Positions 12,291 to 51,014 of a stretch of 64,000 nt of DNA are shown one piece after another. The notes under the pieces were generated by a model. The model did no database searches, was not told where the DNA came from, and worked only from the letters and a program-made list of their open reading frames with translations. Both the position numbers and the translations under genes were made by a program. Each line of letters begins with the position of its first letter. The first letter of the stretch is position 1. Source of the stretch: Macrotis lagotis. Taxonomy: Eukaryota > Chordata > Mammalia > Peramelemorphia > Peramelidae. The stretch covers positions 201,077,050 through 201,141,049 of the forward strand of contig NC_133662.1 in assembly GCF_037893015.1 (NCBI RefSeq). The letters are read 5' to 3'.

Positions 12291-12514
12291 CAGAGACAGA
12301 GTGAAAGGAGAGAGAAAATATAGTATATGGTAGTGGAGAAGTAAGAATGGAGGGCGCTGCGATCAGCAATGGCAACGTTGGAAAAATATGGAAGTAACTT
12401 TTGTGATGGACTTATAAAGAATGTGATCCACCCATGACAGAGTTGGTGGTGCTGGAACACAGACTTAAGTACATTTTTTATTATTATTATTTTTGGGGAG
12501 GGAGGGTTACAGGG

Positions 12515-12643
12515 AAAATGGGGCTGGGTGGCTTGCCTGGGGCCACACAGCTGGGTGATTATTGGGTGTCTGAGGCTGGATTTGGACCTGGGGTGCTCCT
12601 GGTTCCAGGGTCAGTGCTCTGTCTGCCACCCGGCTGCCCCTAC
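12515..12643 (-). repeat. SINE-like segment inside the L1-derived element (b)
   Basis: gcttgcctggggccacacag through ctgccacccggctgcccc. It corresponds to 60479-60619 in the other copy. ORFs reading through it are artefacts. Confidence 0.75.
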
Positions 12644-12749
12644 TATTATTATTACTATTTTTTTAATTTTAATTTTTTTCTCTCTCCTTTACTTTATCAC
12701 TCATGCAGGCCTACATTTTTTTGGGGGAGGGGGTATTATGTTTACTCTT

Positions 12750-12905
12750 TTTTTTTTAGGTTTTTTTTTTTGTAAGGCAAACGGGATTAAGTGGCTTGCC
12801 CAAGGCCACACTGCTAGGTAATTATTAAGTGTCTGAGACAGGATTTGAACCCAGGTACTCCTGGCTCCAAGGCTGGTGCTTTATCCACTACAGTCACCTA
12901 GCTGC
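12750..12905 (-). mobile_element. SINE, 3' member of a dimeric insertion
   Basis: Antisense: T-tract and gtaaggcaaacgggatt through cacctagctgcc. A 13-bp duplication, tatgtttactctt, lies to its left (12737-12749). Its partner duplication is only found beyond the second SINE at 13200-13212. Confidence 0.88.
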
Positions 12906-13039
12906 CTGCAGAAAGATCAAAGAACAGTCTGCTGCTACTAGGGACCAAATAAATCTCTCTCAACTTATGCCCTTTTCTCCGTTAGCAGTTTCAATTCAAG
13001 CCAAAGCTATCCCAATGGATCAGGTACCAGAATTCTTTT
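12906..13039. other. ~130-bp unique spacer between two SINEs (possible transduced flank)
   Basis: tgcagaaagatcaaagaac through ggtaccagaattcttt resembles no repeat elsewhere in the window. It is absent from the otherwise matching element at 60 kb. Confidence 0.6.
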
Positions 13040-13199
13040 TCTTTTCTTTTTTTTTTTTTAGATTTTTGAAAGCAATGGGGGTAAGTGGCTTGTCCAAGGC
13101 CACACGGCTAGGTAATTATTAAGTGTCTGAAGTCGATTTGAACCCAGGTACTCCTGACTCCAAGGCCGGTGCTCTATCCACTTCACCACCTAGCCGCCC
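13040..13199 (-). mobile_element. SINE, 5' member of a dimeric insertion
   Basis: T-tract at 13040-13061 through cacctagccgccc at 13199. The L1-derived sequence resumes at the 13-bp duplication immediately after it. Confidence 0.88.
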
Positions 13200-13373
13200 T
13201 ATGTTTACTCTTAAACAAGAATATTTTAGTAATGTATAAAAAAAACATCATTTGCACAAAATAAGAATAAACAAACAAACAAATAAATAAATAAATGGAA
13301 GTTTAAAAAGTACAAAATCAGAATAAATAAATAAATGAAAATTTAAAAAAAGAAAAGAAAATTACCTGCATCA

Positions 13374-14066
13374 ACCATTTGATATGAATTTCTGGTCAGC
13401 ATAACATTCATAATTAAGAGTTTCTTTTCTTTTTTTTTTAGAGTTTCTAACACAGAGAATTGATTCAAACAATGCTATAAAGTATTCACACAATTCCCAC
13501 AATTTCATAATTACATTAAACCAGATACAGATAAAAGTACTTAAGATGGCTCACAATGGAATAGTTCTGTGAAGAGAGATTTACATATAATCATGAAAGC
13601 ACAAACATTAACCTCAAGTTCCATCTAACAAAGACATGGAGTTTCTCAAACATTTAGCCCAAGGAAGGGTCAAAGCTAGAACAGAACAGGTAAGAGTTTC
13701 CTGGTCTGTGAAGACTGGAATCAAACAGAGCAGGCAGAAACAGAAGAAAAGAGTCTGCAGAAAGGATAGTTCCAGATGTTTCATGTAGTTACCTGGTCCC
13801 TAAATATCTTGTCTTATACAATATGCTTTATTTCAGGACAACTTTGAAAAGGGGCTTCTTTGGTTCCAAATCTTGAGGTTAGCACAACCATTTAAATTTG
13901 GGTTTCCAATTTTGAAACTTCAGAGAATTTCAGTTTACATACTATTTGCTTTTTCTACCCTTACCTAAATTCTGTACCTGATAATAAGGATCTTATAATC
14001 TATAAGATAAAATAAAACAAAACTAAAAAGTCCAACAACTTATGATCTTCTTTTCTTTTCCTTGGT
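13374..14066. other. Intergenic, nothing recognised
   Basis: AT-rich sequence with short T/A tracts. No supported ORF or repeat. Confidence 0.45.
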
Positions 14067-14218
14067 TTTGTTTTTAGGTTTTTTCAAGGCAAATGGAGTT
14101 AAGTGGCTTGCCCAAGGCCACACAGCTAGGTAATTATTTAGTGTCTGGGTCTGAATTTGAACCCAGGTATTCCTGACTCCAAGGCTGGTGCTCTATCCAC
14201 TTCACCACCTAGCCTCCC
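14067..14218 (-). mobile_element. tRNA-derived SINE, antisense
   Basis: tttttaggttttttcaaggc through cacctagcctccct. Confidence 0.88.
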
Positions 14219-14221
14219 TCT

Positions 14222-14900
14222 TTTCTTTTTCTTAGTCAGTGTCAGATAGTTTTGATACTTCTTTTATTGCTATGGCTAGGATTTCCAGTACAATATTGAA
14301 TAATATTGGTGACAGTGAAAATCCTTATTTCTTGCTTGATCTTACTAGGAAGGCTTTTAACTTATTCCCATTACAAAAATACTCACTGATAGTTTTCGTT
14401 CAACTTGCTTTTTATCAACTTGAAAAACCCATTTATACCTATATTTTCAAATGTTTTTTGATAGAAACGAATCTTATACTTTATCAAAAGCTTTCTTCTC
14501 TTCTGTTTTTACTCTTCTGATTTTTTTTTTAGGATTTTGCAAGGTAAATGGGGTTAAGTGGCTTGCCCAAGGCCACACAGCTAGGTAATTATTAAGTGTC
14601 TGAGGCTGGATTTGAACTCAGGTGCTCCTGACTCCAGGGCCAGTGCTTTATCCACTACGCCACCTAGCCACCCCTTACTCTTCTGATTTTTTTAGGCATC
14701 AGTATCATATGTATTTCATAAAAAAAAGGTTTGGTAAGATTCCTTATTTGCTTATTTCAAACTATTTAATATTGGAATTAGTTGATCTTTAAATGTTTCA
14801 TAGAATTCACTTGTAAATCTATCTAGTCCTAGTGTTTTTTTCCTTAGGAAGATCATTTATGGCCTGTTATTTTGCCTGTTAAAATAATCAGATAAATACT
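14222..14900 (-). mobile_element. L1 ORF2 reverse-transcriptase-region fragment
   Basis: Reads antisense to L1: gctaggatttccagtacaatattg, then ctttatcaaaagctttct and, after the nested SINE, ggcatcagtatcatatg, ggaattagttgatctttaaatg and gaattcacttgtaaatc. This is the usual order for the ORF2 RT domain, with an internal deletion. The frame is broken. Confidence 0.7.
14521..14674 (-). mobile_element. tRNA-derived SINE nested in an L1
   Basis: Flanked by ttactcttctgattttttt on both sides (from ~14509 and ~14676). Confidence 0.9.
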
Positions 14901-17080
14901 TTAAAAAAGGAAAATAATTTCACTTTCTTTACTATTATCAATATAATTTATTTATAAAATACTTGATCCTTAATTAATAAACCATCAGTCCAATTTTGAG
15001 AATTTAGTACTAAGACACACTCAAATCCTGAATTTCCATGATGGATAAATTTGTTTGTTTTCCAGCTGAATCTGTGAGGACAAAGATAACAAACCAGATT
15101 TCTTTGGTTAACAAATCAGAAACTTTGAAAGATGGCTTGGTTATAAAGTTAATAGAACAGATTTTCTAGTGTCTATCTACATATGTCAAAGGTGACAGAT
15201 TTCCTTGACATAAGAATAAAATGGTGACTAAGAAAACTGGATTTCTAAATCTAATTCATTACAAATCACCTAAATTCCTGAATTAAGTTGAGACAAAGAA
15301 TCATGACCCAGGCAGTTATAGGACAAAAATCAATAAATTGTAAATAGGGTCAATTAAAAAAGATACAGAAAAATGTATTTTATCCATCTATATAAAGAGG
15401 TTATGAAAATGATTTACACAGTCAAGGATATTTGATGAGACAACTTTCAGGCTTGCACAAATGGCATTGCTCAAACTGTATACCTCCAGATACTAACTTA
15501 TGGTGACATTGTCCTAGTTGAGTTAAACCCAGAAATTGAGTCCTGAACAGTGGACTTCCATATATGCAAAAATCAGCCAATCATAATAATGACACCACTA
15601 TTCAGATGGGCTGTCTCTTCTTAGATTACGTTATCTTAATAGAATAGGCAACTCAGTTTTCTCCTCCTAAGATGTAAAGTTTCTTCCTAGTTGACTTGAA
15701 TGGGTCACTTAGTTTGATTGGGTCATTTAGTGGTTGGATCATTTTCTCTTTAAGTTCAGCTATTATATTGGGCTCGGCAGGTACCATTGCCTCTGGGCAA
15801 GACTTACAGGCTTGCTGCCTTTGAACAGTGGCTAAAGGACAAGGCTGGGCAGGACAGTCTGCCCCAATGGGTAATTACTGCCACTGGGAAGGGCAGATTG
15901 TTCAGGGCACAGTAACTACTAGATGAGCTGAACTGCTAGATTTCCTAGGTTTTCTTTTTGCTGAGTAACTGTAATCTTTTTCACTTCATTCACTATGTTA
16001 CTGCATTCTTTTTCTTTGGAGTGTAAAGTACTCTTTACTTTTAGATTTCTATAGAGCTCTTTCTGCTAGGGCAACAACCCTTAATTTAGGATTGGCAAAA
16101 GGTTTTTCCCTTTGATTCCTTCTGAGCCTCAGTTCTACATTTGTTTGTCATCTTCAGGAAGAGATAGAAGAGTTCTCCAATCCTTCCTGACTTAAAAGCC
16201 CATTTCTCCACAGGCAGCAACTCCATGTTGCCATAATCAAGTTCAATTCACTTGGACCTACATCCCCTGTGCCTTTGGAATCTTGTATACACAATGGATT
16301 GAGACAAATTCAAGAATATAGTTTATGCCATGCCTTGAAGCCAGATTTATTGTCTTACTGGCCTCTTAATATGTAATTGAGTTAGCCATGACCTTTTTTG
16401 GGATAACAAAAGACTATTTGCTTCCCCTTGACATTTCACCATCACTCTTTTTTAGCCCCTGCAGATCTTCAAGTTTTGCTGAATTCTTCCCAAGGCATCC
16501 TCTCTTACATGTAGAACCCCAAAGAAGAAAATCATAAAACATCTTTATAAAGTTTTTTATTTCTCATTTATCAGAATAATTTGAGGCTACTATTTTTGCA
16601 ATGGCCAGATAACTTGGAACATGACAACCTGGAAAAATTTATAGAATCACTTGATATGTATTTTGTAAATATTAACATTCCCTTGCTTTTAGCTTTCATC
16701 CTTAAAATCAACTGAGAACATACTTCCTTTTTTTCCCACTAACAGCATCATAATGTGTCCATCTGCCCCCCACCCCACCCCAGCACTTAGTATCATAGAT
16801 AATGTTCCTCTTGTTAGCTCTCCTCAATCAATTATTATGATGGATGAAGTCGAAGAACTCTACCAGTCATCTCAAAGATTGGACTTTTCCTCTTAAAAAG
16901 GAGAAAGCTGCTTTTCGAGTTGCCATGATAGAATTCCAATTCAGATGTGGATTTGGAGGACTGCAGTAGTATCCTACTCCCAACTTCAGGCTTCCTGAAG
17001 CCTTGATTGGTTGTATAAACTATCTTCTAATAGATATTCTTCTGAAAATTTATTTATTGAATGGGCCTTTTATGTGGTTG
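14901..17080. other. Intergenic, no gene recognised
   Basis: No family could be assigned. 15.7-16.5 kb is less AT-rich and might be a decayed retroelement, but I see no RT, gag or LTR landmark. Confidence 0.4.
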
Positions 17081-17883
17081 CTGAGCTATCATTCAATAGT
17101 CAGTCTATGGACTGAAGGTCAACAGAGCCATTGTGCTGATCTCATTTGTGTATGCTTGTGAAATCTGGACAGTTGACCACGACCATACCAGGAAACTGAA
17201 GCACTTCCACTTAAATTGTCTTAGGAAGATTCTGAAGATCACCTGACAGAAGATATCAGACACTGAGGTCTTTTCTCAAGCTTACCTATCAAGCATTCAA
17301 ATGTTACTACAGGGAGTGCAACTATGACAGGTTGGGCATATTGTTAGAATGCCAGATGTATTGCAATGCTATTTTATGGAGAGCTCACACAAGTAAGCAC
17401 TCACAGTGGGATCAGAAGAAGTGATACTGGGGCAGCTAGGTGGCAGAGTGGATAAAGCGTCGGGGTACCTGGCTTCAAATCCGGTCTCAGACACTTAATA
17501 ATTACCTAGCTGTGTGGCCTTGGGCAAGCCACTTAACCCCATTTGCCTTGCAAAAACCCCTAAAATAAAAAAAAAGGAAATGATACCAGGATACCCTGAA
17601 GGTCTCTCTTGGGAACTTTAGAATTGATTGTGAAGCAAGGGAGACACTAGCACAGGACTGTCCAGCATAGTGTGCCCTCATCAGAGAGGGTGCCATGCTC
17701 TATATGGAAGGCAAGAGTTGAAGCAGCTCAGAGGAAAGGTTACATATGGAGAATAGGCATCCCAGGTGTTCAGATGAACTATTTGTGCCCGACTTGTGGC
17801 AGAGCTTTCTGAGCTCATATTGGTCTGATCAGCCAGAATCCAACACACTATCATTTATCTCTAACATAGTAATGTCATTTTGG

Positions 17884-17885
<2 letters not shown>
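17080..17885 (+). mobile_element. RTE-type LINE 3' remnant
   Basis: Translating gives VYACEIWTVDHDHTRKLKHF, HLNCLRKILKI, and after stops VGHIVRMPD. These are the typical C-terminal landmarks of RTE reverse-transcriptase proteins. After the nested SINE it continues with DTLKVSLGNF, AQDCPA and a Cys-rich NYLCPTCGRAF. Several stops, so inactive. RTE enzymes are thought to mobilise Mar1-type SINEs. Confidence 0.7.
17429..17575 (+). mobile_element. SINE nested in the RTE remnant, internally deleted
   Basis: ggggcagctaggtggcagag through caaaaacccctaaaa. The usual cggccctggagtcag segment is missing. Near-identical gaagtgatac and gaaatgatac flank it. Confidence 0.88.
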
Positions 17886-17916
<31 letters not shown>

Positions 17917-18057
17917 GTTTTTGCAAGGCAAACGGGGTTAAGTGGCTTGCCCAAGGCCACACAGCTAGGTAATTATTAAGTGTCTGAGACCGGATTTGAA
18001 CTCAGGCACTCCTGACTCCAAGGCCGGTGCTTTATCTACTACGCCACCTAGCTGCCC
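17886..18057 (-). mobile_element. tRNA-derived SINE with 29-base T-tract
   Basis: The long uninterrupted tail (17886-17914) and close match to consensus suggest a recent insertion. tggtctt flanks it. Confidence 0.92.
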
Positions 18058-18559
18058 TGGTCTTCTTAGATAGAAGAGGACAAGAACCAGTCACTATTCG
18101 TTTATTAAGTGCCTACACTGTAAGAAGCACTAAAGCAACAAGGATACAAAAAGAGGCAAATCTCAATGAGTCCACAGGAAATAACAAAGAAACAACTATG
18201 CACAAAATAAGATAAAATCAGGAAAAAATGGGGAAAAATTAAGAGAAGGAAGGCACTAGAATTAAGGAGTTGGGACCAGCTCTAAATCCAATTCACTATA
18301 TTCTATTATTAGTTAACCCAAATCTTGTCTATGGGGACAGTTTGATTTTGCCAAGTGTTATGCTAAAATACAAGGCTATGATGTTTTTTGTGATACTTCT
18401 TATTTACTAGTCTAATAACCCTATTGAAAAAGGGAATGAGTTCATTCTGGCACAGCCAGTTCTTAATGAATTTATGTTCTAATCTGAGCTCCCTGTTCAT
18501 TGAATTCTGAATACTGTTCTTTGGAAGAACATTGACAAATGGAAGATCATTCAGGAAAG

Positions 18560-18770
18560 ATTGGAAGTGGAAAAAAAATCAGAAAATCAGTTGAATTGGG
18601 AATAGCTGACCTGGAGAAGAGAAGACTTTAGAAACAGAGGGCTTGGATGACAGAGGTACCATCAGTGATATGACTGTTATGAAGGTAACTTTTTTTTTTG
18701 TTGGGTTATAGGAAGCAGAACTACTTGGGATTACATGTAGATAGATTTCACCTCAACCGGAGTTCAACCT
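18560..18770 (+). mobile_element. CR1/L3-like LINE relic
   Basis: ttgggaatagctgacctgg, then agaagagaagact, matches the GLFSLEKRRL region of CR1-type elements. Frame lost. Confidence 0.45.
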
Positions 18771-18798
18771 GCAATACAGTAGAAAATTTTAACGGTAG

Positions 18799-18964
18799 TT
18801 TTTTTCTTTTTCTTTTTCTTTTTAGTTTTTGCTAGGCAATGGGGTTAAGTGGCTTGCCCAAGGTCACACAGCTAGGTAATTTTTAAGTGTCTCTGGCTGA
18901 ATTTGAACTCAGGTACTCCTGACTCCAGGGCCAGTGCTCTATACACTGAGACACCTACCTGCCC
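18799..18964 (-). mobile_element. SINE, left member of an adjacent pair
   Basis: TTTTTC-rich tail then ttgctaggcaatggggtt through cacctacctgcccc. tttaacggtagttttt at 18788 precedes it. Confidence 0.88.
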
Positions 18965-18975
18965 CAAAACCTCAA

Positions 18976-19140
18976 TTTTTTTTCTTTAGGTTTTTGCAAG
19001 GCAAATGGGGTTAAGTGGCTTGCCCAAGGCCACACAGCTAGGTCATTATTAAGTTTCTGAGATCAGATTTGAACTCAGGCACTCCTGACTCCAAGGCTGG
19101 TGCTTTATCCACTACGCCACCTAATGCCACCTAGCCGCCC
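18976..19140 (-). mobile_element. SINE, right member of an adjacent pair
   Basis: Separated from its neighbour by 11 bases. The head shows a local duplication (cacctaatgccacctagc). tttaacagtagttttt at 19141 repeats the site left of the first SINE. Confidence 0.88.
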
Positions 19141-19156
19141 TTTAACAGTAGTTTTT

Positions 19157-19570
19157 AAGTTGTTCTTGAATCCTAGTTTAGGTGGTTCTGTTAATGCACA
19201 TGCTGTGGCATTTTTTTGTGGGTAGGAAATATATATCATCTCCCCTCTTTGAGGAGAATCAAAATTTAAGATTACAAAATTTTCCAGAGTTCAAGTGTAT
19301 GATCTTGGATGCATCTCTTAAAGTAGTTCTCCCCTTAGAAGTTGTAAAGACAGTATCTACCTATACTATTAGAGGAATTTCTTATGGGACTTGCCTGTAT
19401 TAAAGAAATCTCAAATTCAGTACCTATCCTTTTGAACTTAGGAAGTTTAGGAACCTCAAGAAAAACATGATGGAGATCATTTTGGTGCAGGTCAGAGGAG
19501 GCCCCTAACAAAGGGCAGAAAAGAGGTGGCTCATTTGGAAGAATGCAAAAGAGAATCGAGAAATAGAGTT
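19157..19570. other. Intergenic, nothing recognised
   Basis: An 89-bp-upstream short ORF (19182-19403) has no family resemblance I know and is probably chance. Confidence 0.45.
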
Positions 19571-19609
19571 GACACTTAACCCCATTTGCCTTGCAAAAAC
19601 CTAAAAAAA
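19571..19609 (+). mobile_element. SINE 3' tail fragment
   Basis: Only cacttaaccccatttgcc and the tail remain. It joins directly to a second SINE head at its A-tail. Confidence 0.75.
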
Positions 19610-19737
19610 GGGGCAGCTAGGTAGCAGTGGATAGAGGACCGGCCCTGGAGTTCAAATATAATCTCAGACACTTAATAATGACCTAGCTGTGTGGCCTTGG
19701 GCAAGTCACTTAACTCCATTGCCTTGCAAAACAAAAT
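19610..19737 (+). mobile_element. tRNA-derived SINE with two internal deletions
   Basis: ggggcagctaggtagcagtgg lacks 'gcac'. The gtcaggagtacctga segment before the B-box is also missing. Confidence 0.85.
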
Positions 19738-20040
19738 TCTAAAAGAAATACAATGGAGTTTAAATCCATCTTGGATGTAAGTCACCTAACTAACCTCCAT
19801 GAGCCTCAACTTCTTTATCTGAAAAAGAAGTATAATTGCACCTTGTTGGGAGGACAAAAGGAGCCATTTGTCAATAGACCCGCGGGAGCATTATTAACAT
19901 TTTCTGAACCGCTGTAGGTATGGACAACATCCAAAACACACAAGTCCAGCGTGGTTGCGTTTGTTTATTCCTAATGTTTACACTGAAATAATGCCCTTAA
20001 CAATGACCGAGCTGTGTGACCTTGGCCAAAAAAAAAAAAA
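19738..20040. other. Transition to CpG-rich promoter
   Basis: AT-rich, then rising GC. 20000-20042 (accgagctgtgtgaccttgg plus A-run) is a SINE 3' scrap. Confidence 0.5.
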
Positions 20041-20472
20041 AGGCTGCTGGACATCTCTAGGGACGTGTCCCGGCCAACAGGACACGCGCCAAACCTTTAG
20101 CGGGTGTGGGTTGTGGTGAGAATTCTTGGACCAGCTGCCACTAAGGACCCCTCTGACTGAAATTCCGGGATTCTACCATTTCGAGGGCTCAGGGTCGGAT
20201 CCGAAACGGCCCCTTTAAGCCGGGCGGCGCGGACTGAGGGGAGGCGCGTCGCCGGGCAGCGGAGGCGCGCATGCTCAGTGAGAGCCCTCTCGGCGCGGCG
20301 CGGCGCGGCCTGGACCTGCGGCCTCCTCTGCCCGCTCCTCTGCCCGCTCCTCGGCCGCCTCCCCTCCCCCCCGCGAGCGGCGGCCCCGGCCTTCGGGGAG
20401 GCCGGGCAGCCTGGTGCCGGAGTCCTCCCGCGCCCTCCCCTAGGCCGAGGCTTTGCGGCCAAGGGCACCCCC

Positions 20473-47751
<27,279 letters not shown>

Positions 47752-48190
47752 GATGTTTGCCTTTTTTTATGATATCTCAATGATGGATTGCACTAATTTT
47801 CATTTGATAAATAGTACATGATGGTGATTGGGGAGTAATTTATCAAATAAACAAGCTTAATTTTAGAGATGAAATACAGAGTGTTTTGGTTTGTTTAGAA
47901 AAAAGCTTCACCTGATAAATCTTTCCATGAATGTTTACTGAGATGTGTATAATGAACTGTTAGAATTCACAGACAAATGCTTGGGACTGGAAAACTAAAT
48001 TCTGTATGAACAACTTGAAATGAAGCCTATGTTTTACCATAAAGATGCATATTTGTGAAATAATTCCCTACTATGCTATACTCATAGGCACAGGAATGTG
48101 TCCTTAATTAACTTGTATCTAATCTCTGTATCCAGTTTGCTAAAATCTGATCTAAAGAATACTAATAAAGCAATTCTAGGCAAATGAACT
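47752..48190 (+). terminator. RTCA: RTCA 3'UTR with two polyadenylation signals
   Basis: AATAAA hexamers lie at 47846-47851 and 48164-48169. The distal one is followed about 15-20 bases later by a plausible cleavage region. The pair suggests alternative 3'UTRs of about 0.1 and 0.4 kb. The stretch is AT-rich and free of SINEs. Cleavage sites are inferred. Confidence 0.6.
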
Positions 48191-48727
48191 AGCTATGTGT
48201 TCTTATGGTAAATTTTAAAACAGCATCATTTCTTCATTCTAGTTGCAGGTGGCTATTTATAAAAAATTTTATTTAAGGCAATAGATAAAGTGACTTGCCC
48301 AAAGTCATATAGCTAGGCAAGCAGGTGGCTATTTAAAGGTAAATAATAAGTACTCAATGAAGCAAATTTCATAATTGATAAATAACACTGTAGTAAAAAA
48401 AAAACTTAGGTTCATCTTAGATTCCATCCAAGGATGTTTAGCAAAATTACTAGAAAGATAACATAAAAAGACCTAAAGCTTAGACCCAGGAGCATGATAC
48501 AGCTACATTGTAAGAAAATTATTAAATAAAATTCAGTCACAATGTTGTTGGGAAGATCATCAGCTGGTCTGTTAGTGATTTTATACAGTTAGAAGTTATC
48601 CTTGTATGTGAAATAGGAATATGGAAGTTTTTCTATTCATGAGGGAAAATGGGATGTGAATATGGACATATAAAAATTCTGTATTATGATGTGGTATTAA
48701 CATTCATTCAGAAACAGGACACCATTG
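48191..48727. other. Intergenic downstream of RTCA
   Basis: A SINE tail scrap at 48272-48320 (aataggcaatagataaag-like, gcaaggcaag end lost) is the only trace. Confidence 0.4.
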
Positions 48728-48887
48728 AGGGCAGCTAGGTAGCACCGTGGATAAAGCAGCAGCCCTGGAGTCAGGAGGACCTGAGTTCAAGTGCTGTCTC
48801 AGACACTTAATAATTGCCTGGTTGTGTGACCTTGGGCAAGTCACTTAAAAACTCCATTGCCTTAAATAAATAAAAATTTTAAAAAAA
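48728..48887 (+). mobile_element. tRNA-derived SINE
   Basis: acaccattga before, acaccatta after. Tail ccttaaataaataaaaatt. Confidence 0.9.
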
Positions 48888-48974
48888 CACCATTAGGTAC
48901 TAGGTGAGGTAGAATGTTAGATAAGAATCACCTGAGCAAAAAACATTGCAGTTCTTAGTGGAAGTAGAATGTTT

Positions 48975-49165
48975 ATAAATCACAGAATTTCTGAGTTGGA
49001 GGGGCCACTCCTTAGCAACTATTTAGTTCAGTGTATACCTAAACAGCAATTTACAATACAACATACCCGATAAGTGGTCACCCAGTCTTTGCTTGGAAAA
49101 CCTTACTAGAAACTTCAAGCAGTTCACTTTTCTATAGCTCAACTATTAGGCAGTTTTCATTTCCC
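48975..49165 (-). mobile_element. CR1/L3-like LINE relic
   Basis: cacagaatttctgagttgg, aatacaacatacccgataag, tggtcacccagtctttgctt, ctcaactattaggcagtttt: the same family as 46.0 kb with better preservation. Confidence 0.6.
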
Positions 49166-50097
49166 CTACACTTTGTAGTTTGAGTCTGGGAATAAATGGG
49201 AGTATTCCTTCTCTTTTTCCTTCCCAGAATAAAGCACCCTAAGGCTTGGGTCATTCTTTCCACAAACAGAAAATTCTTTATTATGTTACCATGGAATCCT
49301 AATTGTGGGTTGGCAGTTGAATTTGTATATACAAATCTCTTTATAAGACCTCATTTTTATTTTGGATCAAATTTTTTTTTATCACTTTAAATTTTATGAA
49401 TCAGAGATTTGTCTTGAGTATTCATGCAGATGACAGTCAATTTGAGAATTGCATGGCCATCCCTCAGCATCCAAACTGCTCGTAAACCTTTCTGCCAATT
49501 TAACTATGCCAACTTTTCTATAGAGCTATGTGGTCCATCACCAGTTCTATGCTTGAAGTCTTTCCATCTTCAGGATCTGTCAGAGCTGGGTTGGTCTCCA
49601 TGCAATGATGTTATATAGGAAGAGGAGCTCTGTGAAGATCTCTTCACAATAATATGTAATTTGTCTATATAGATTCGTGCTGGCACTGATATTTATGGCC
49701 AAAAGCCTACTCTAGGATAAGCCAGGAAATATGTTTGTGCATATATGTATTAGTACCTTAGTTTAGACTTAAAAATTTATGAGCATGCTGGCATTAAAGA
49801 GACTTTAGAGAAACCATGTCTGAACTGTTTTGGGGAAAATGCTCCACTCATGTCTGGAATTGCCGCCCTTTGATAAGTAAATAGATGAGTGCACTTGATT
49901 AATTTACTATGCCTCGTCCACCCAGACCAAGTCCTTCCTCCATCTTGTCACTGGTCCTGCTGCTGCATCCATACATTCAGTGAACCTCCTATGTGCTGTT
50001 AGGTCAGAACTTTTTTAATAAGGCAGTTCATAAACATTAGAACTAGGGAGAGATTGGGGAAAATTCCAAGAATATTATCAAAAACCCCAAGTCAATA
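49166..50097. other. Intergenic, nothing recognised
   Basis: Small ORFs here lack family features. Confidence 0.45.
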
Positions 50098-50249
50098 GGG
50101 GGCAGCTAGATACACAATGGATAGAACACCGACCCTGGAGTCAGGAGTACCTGAGTTCAAATCTGGCCTCACACAATAATTACCTAGCTGTGTGGCCTTG
50201 GGCAAGCCACCTAACTCCATTTGCCTTGCAAAAACCTTAAAAAAAAAAA
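50098..50249 (+). mobile_element. tRNA-derived SINE
   Basis: ggggcagctagatacacaat through caaaaaccttaaaa. agacactt is shortened to acac before aataatt. Confidence 0.9.
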
Positions 50250-50808
50250 GCAGTCAAGGTGTTCTTAGCCCCTATACAGGGAAGTAGAAGACTGTGATAG
50301 TTTATTATGCATAATTATCAATTCTTTTGAGTCTCCTGGATTCCTTGAGCTTCTGGGTAGCTTGGGTGTCTGGGAGGGTGGGTCCTGACCCAACAAACCT
50401 GCTTGGTTTCCCATTCCTGAGGTCAGAAGTGAAGTTGCTGGACTGGATTACAGTTGTCCTTTCCACATTGTGATTTTCCCCATGTATCATAGGTCAGCAT
50501 AAGAAGTTAATGGAAATTTTGGGAGAAGTGTTGTGAAAGCTGTGGAGGACACAAAAAAGTTGAGAAACTCAGAAATGCATAAAATATATTTATAATATAT
50601 TAATATAGCCTATGGTCAAATACTTAAATTTTATGATAAAGTATTGTAAAATAAGTAAAGATTTCTCTGGTATAAAAGAGAGGACCAGAAAATTTTATGC
50701 AGATTTTCAGAGTGGTGCCATTCCCCTGTACTGTGGAAGGAATAACTGGAAGGTTCCAAATTTGGGAGTGGAGGTAGATTCCAGCAGAAAACATGAGCAA
50801 TTGATAAG
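50250..50808. other. Intergenic, nothing recognised
   Basis: No supported feature. Confidence 0.4.
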
Positions 50809-51003
50809 AGGACAGCTAAGTGGCACAGTGGATAGATTACTGAGCCTAGTGTTAAGAAAATTTGTCTTCATGAGTTCAAATCTTCATTTGTTATATGATT
50901 AAGTTGCCTCATCTATAAAATGAACTGGAGAAGAAAATGGCAAAACCACTCCAGTATCTTTGCCAAGAAAACCCCAAAATGGGGTCGGGTCATGAAGAGT
51001 TGG
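50809..51003 (+). mobile_element. Longer Mar1-type SINE
   Basis: ggacagctaagtggcacagt head, then gaactggagaagaaaatgg, aaaccactccagtatctttg, gaaaaccccaaaatggggtc and gtcatgaagagttgg. Confidence 0.85.
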
Positions 51004-51014
51004 AAATTGGTAAG

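Larger units (their letters stand above)
11735..13373 (+). mobile_element. L1-derived (HAL1-like) 3' region insertion with 17-bp target-site duplication
   Basis: gaaaattacctgcatca occurs at 11735-11751 and 13357-13373. The sequence between, read in +, matches the minus-strand element at 61.4-60.1 kb block by block: gatgaagcacaggaga, tattgcaatgagctattg, actcaatggggtataggc, gtaatgtataaaaa, and an A-rich end. The copy is 5'-truncated inside the 3' region and carries no ORF1. A dimeric SINE is nested at 12750-13199. Confidence 0.85.

Noticed and set aside
12084..13122. Several + strand ORFs of 79-113 codons
   Set aside because: They read through SINE and L1-derived 3' sequence, as do 60174-60797 on both strands.
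14901..17080. Possible endogenous retrovirus in the unassigned block
   Set aside because: No LTR pair, primer-binding site, gag or pol landmark could be found by reading.
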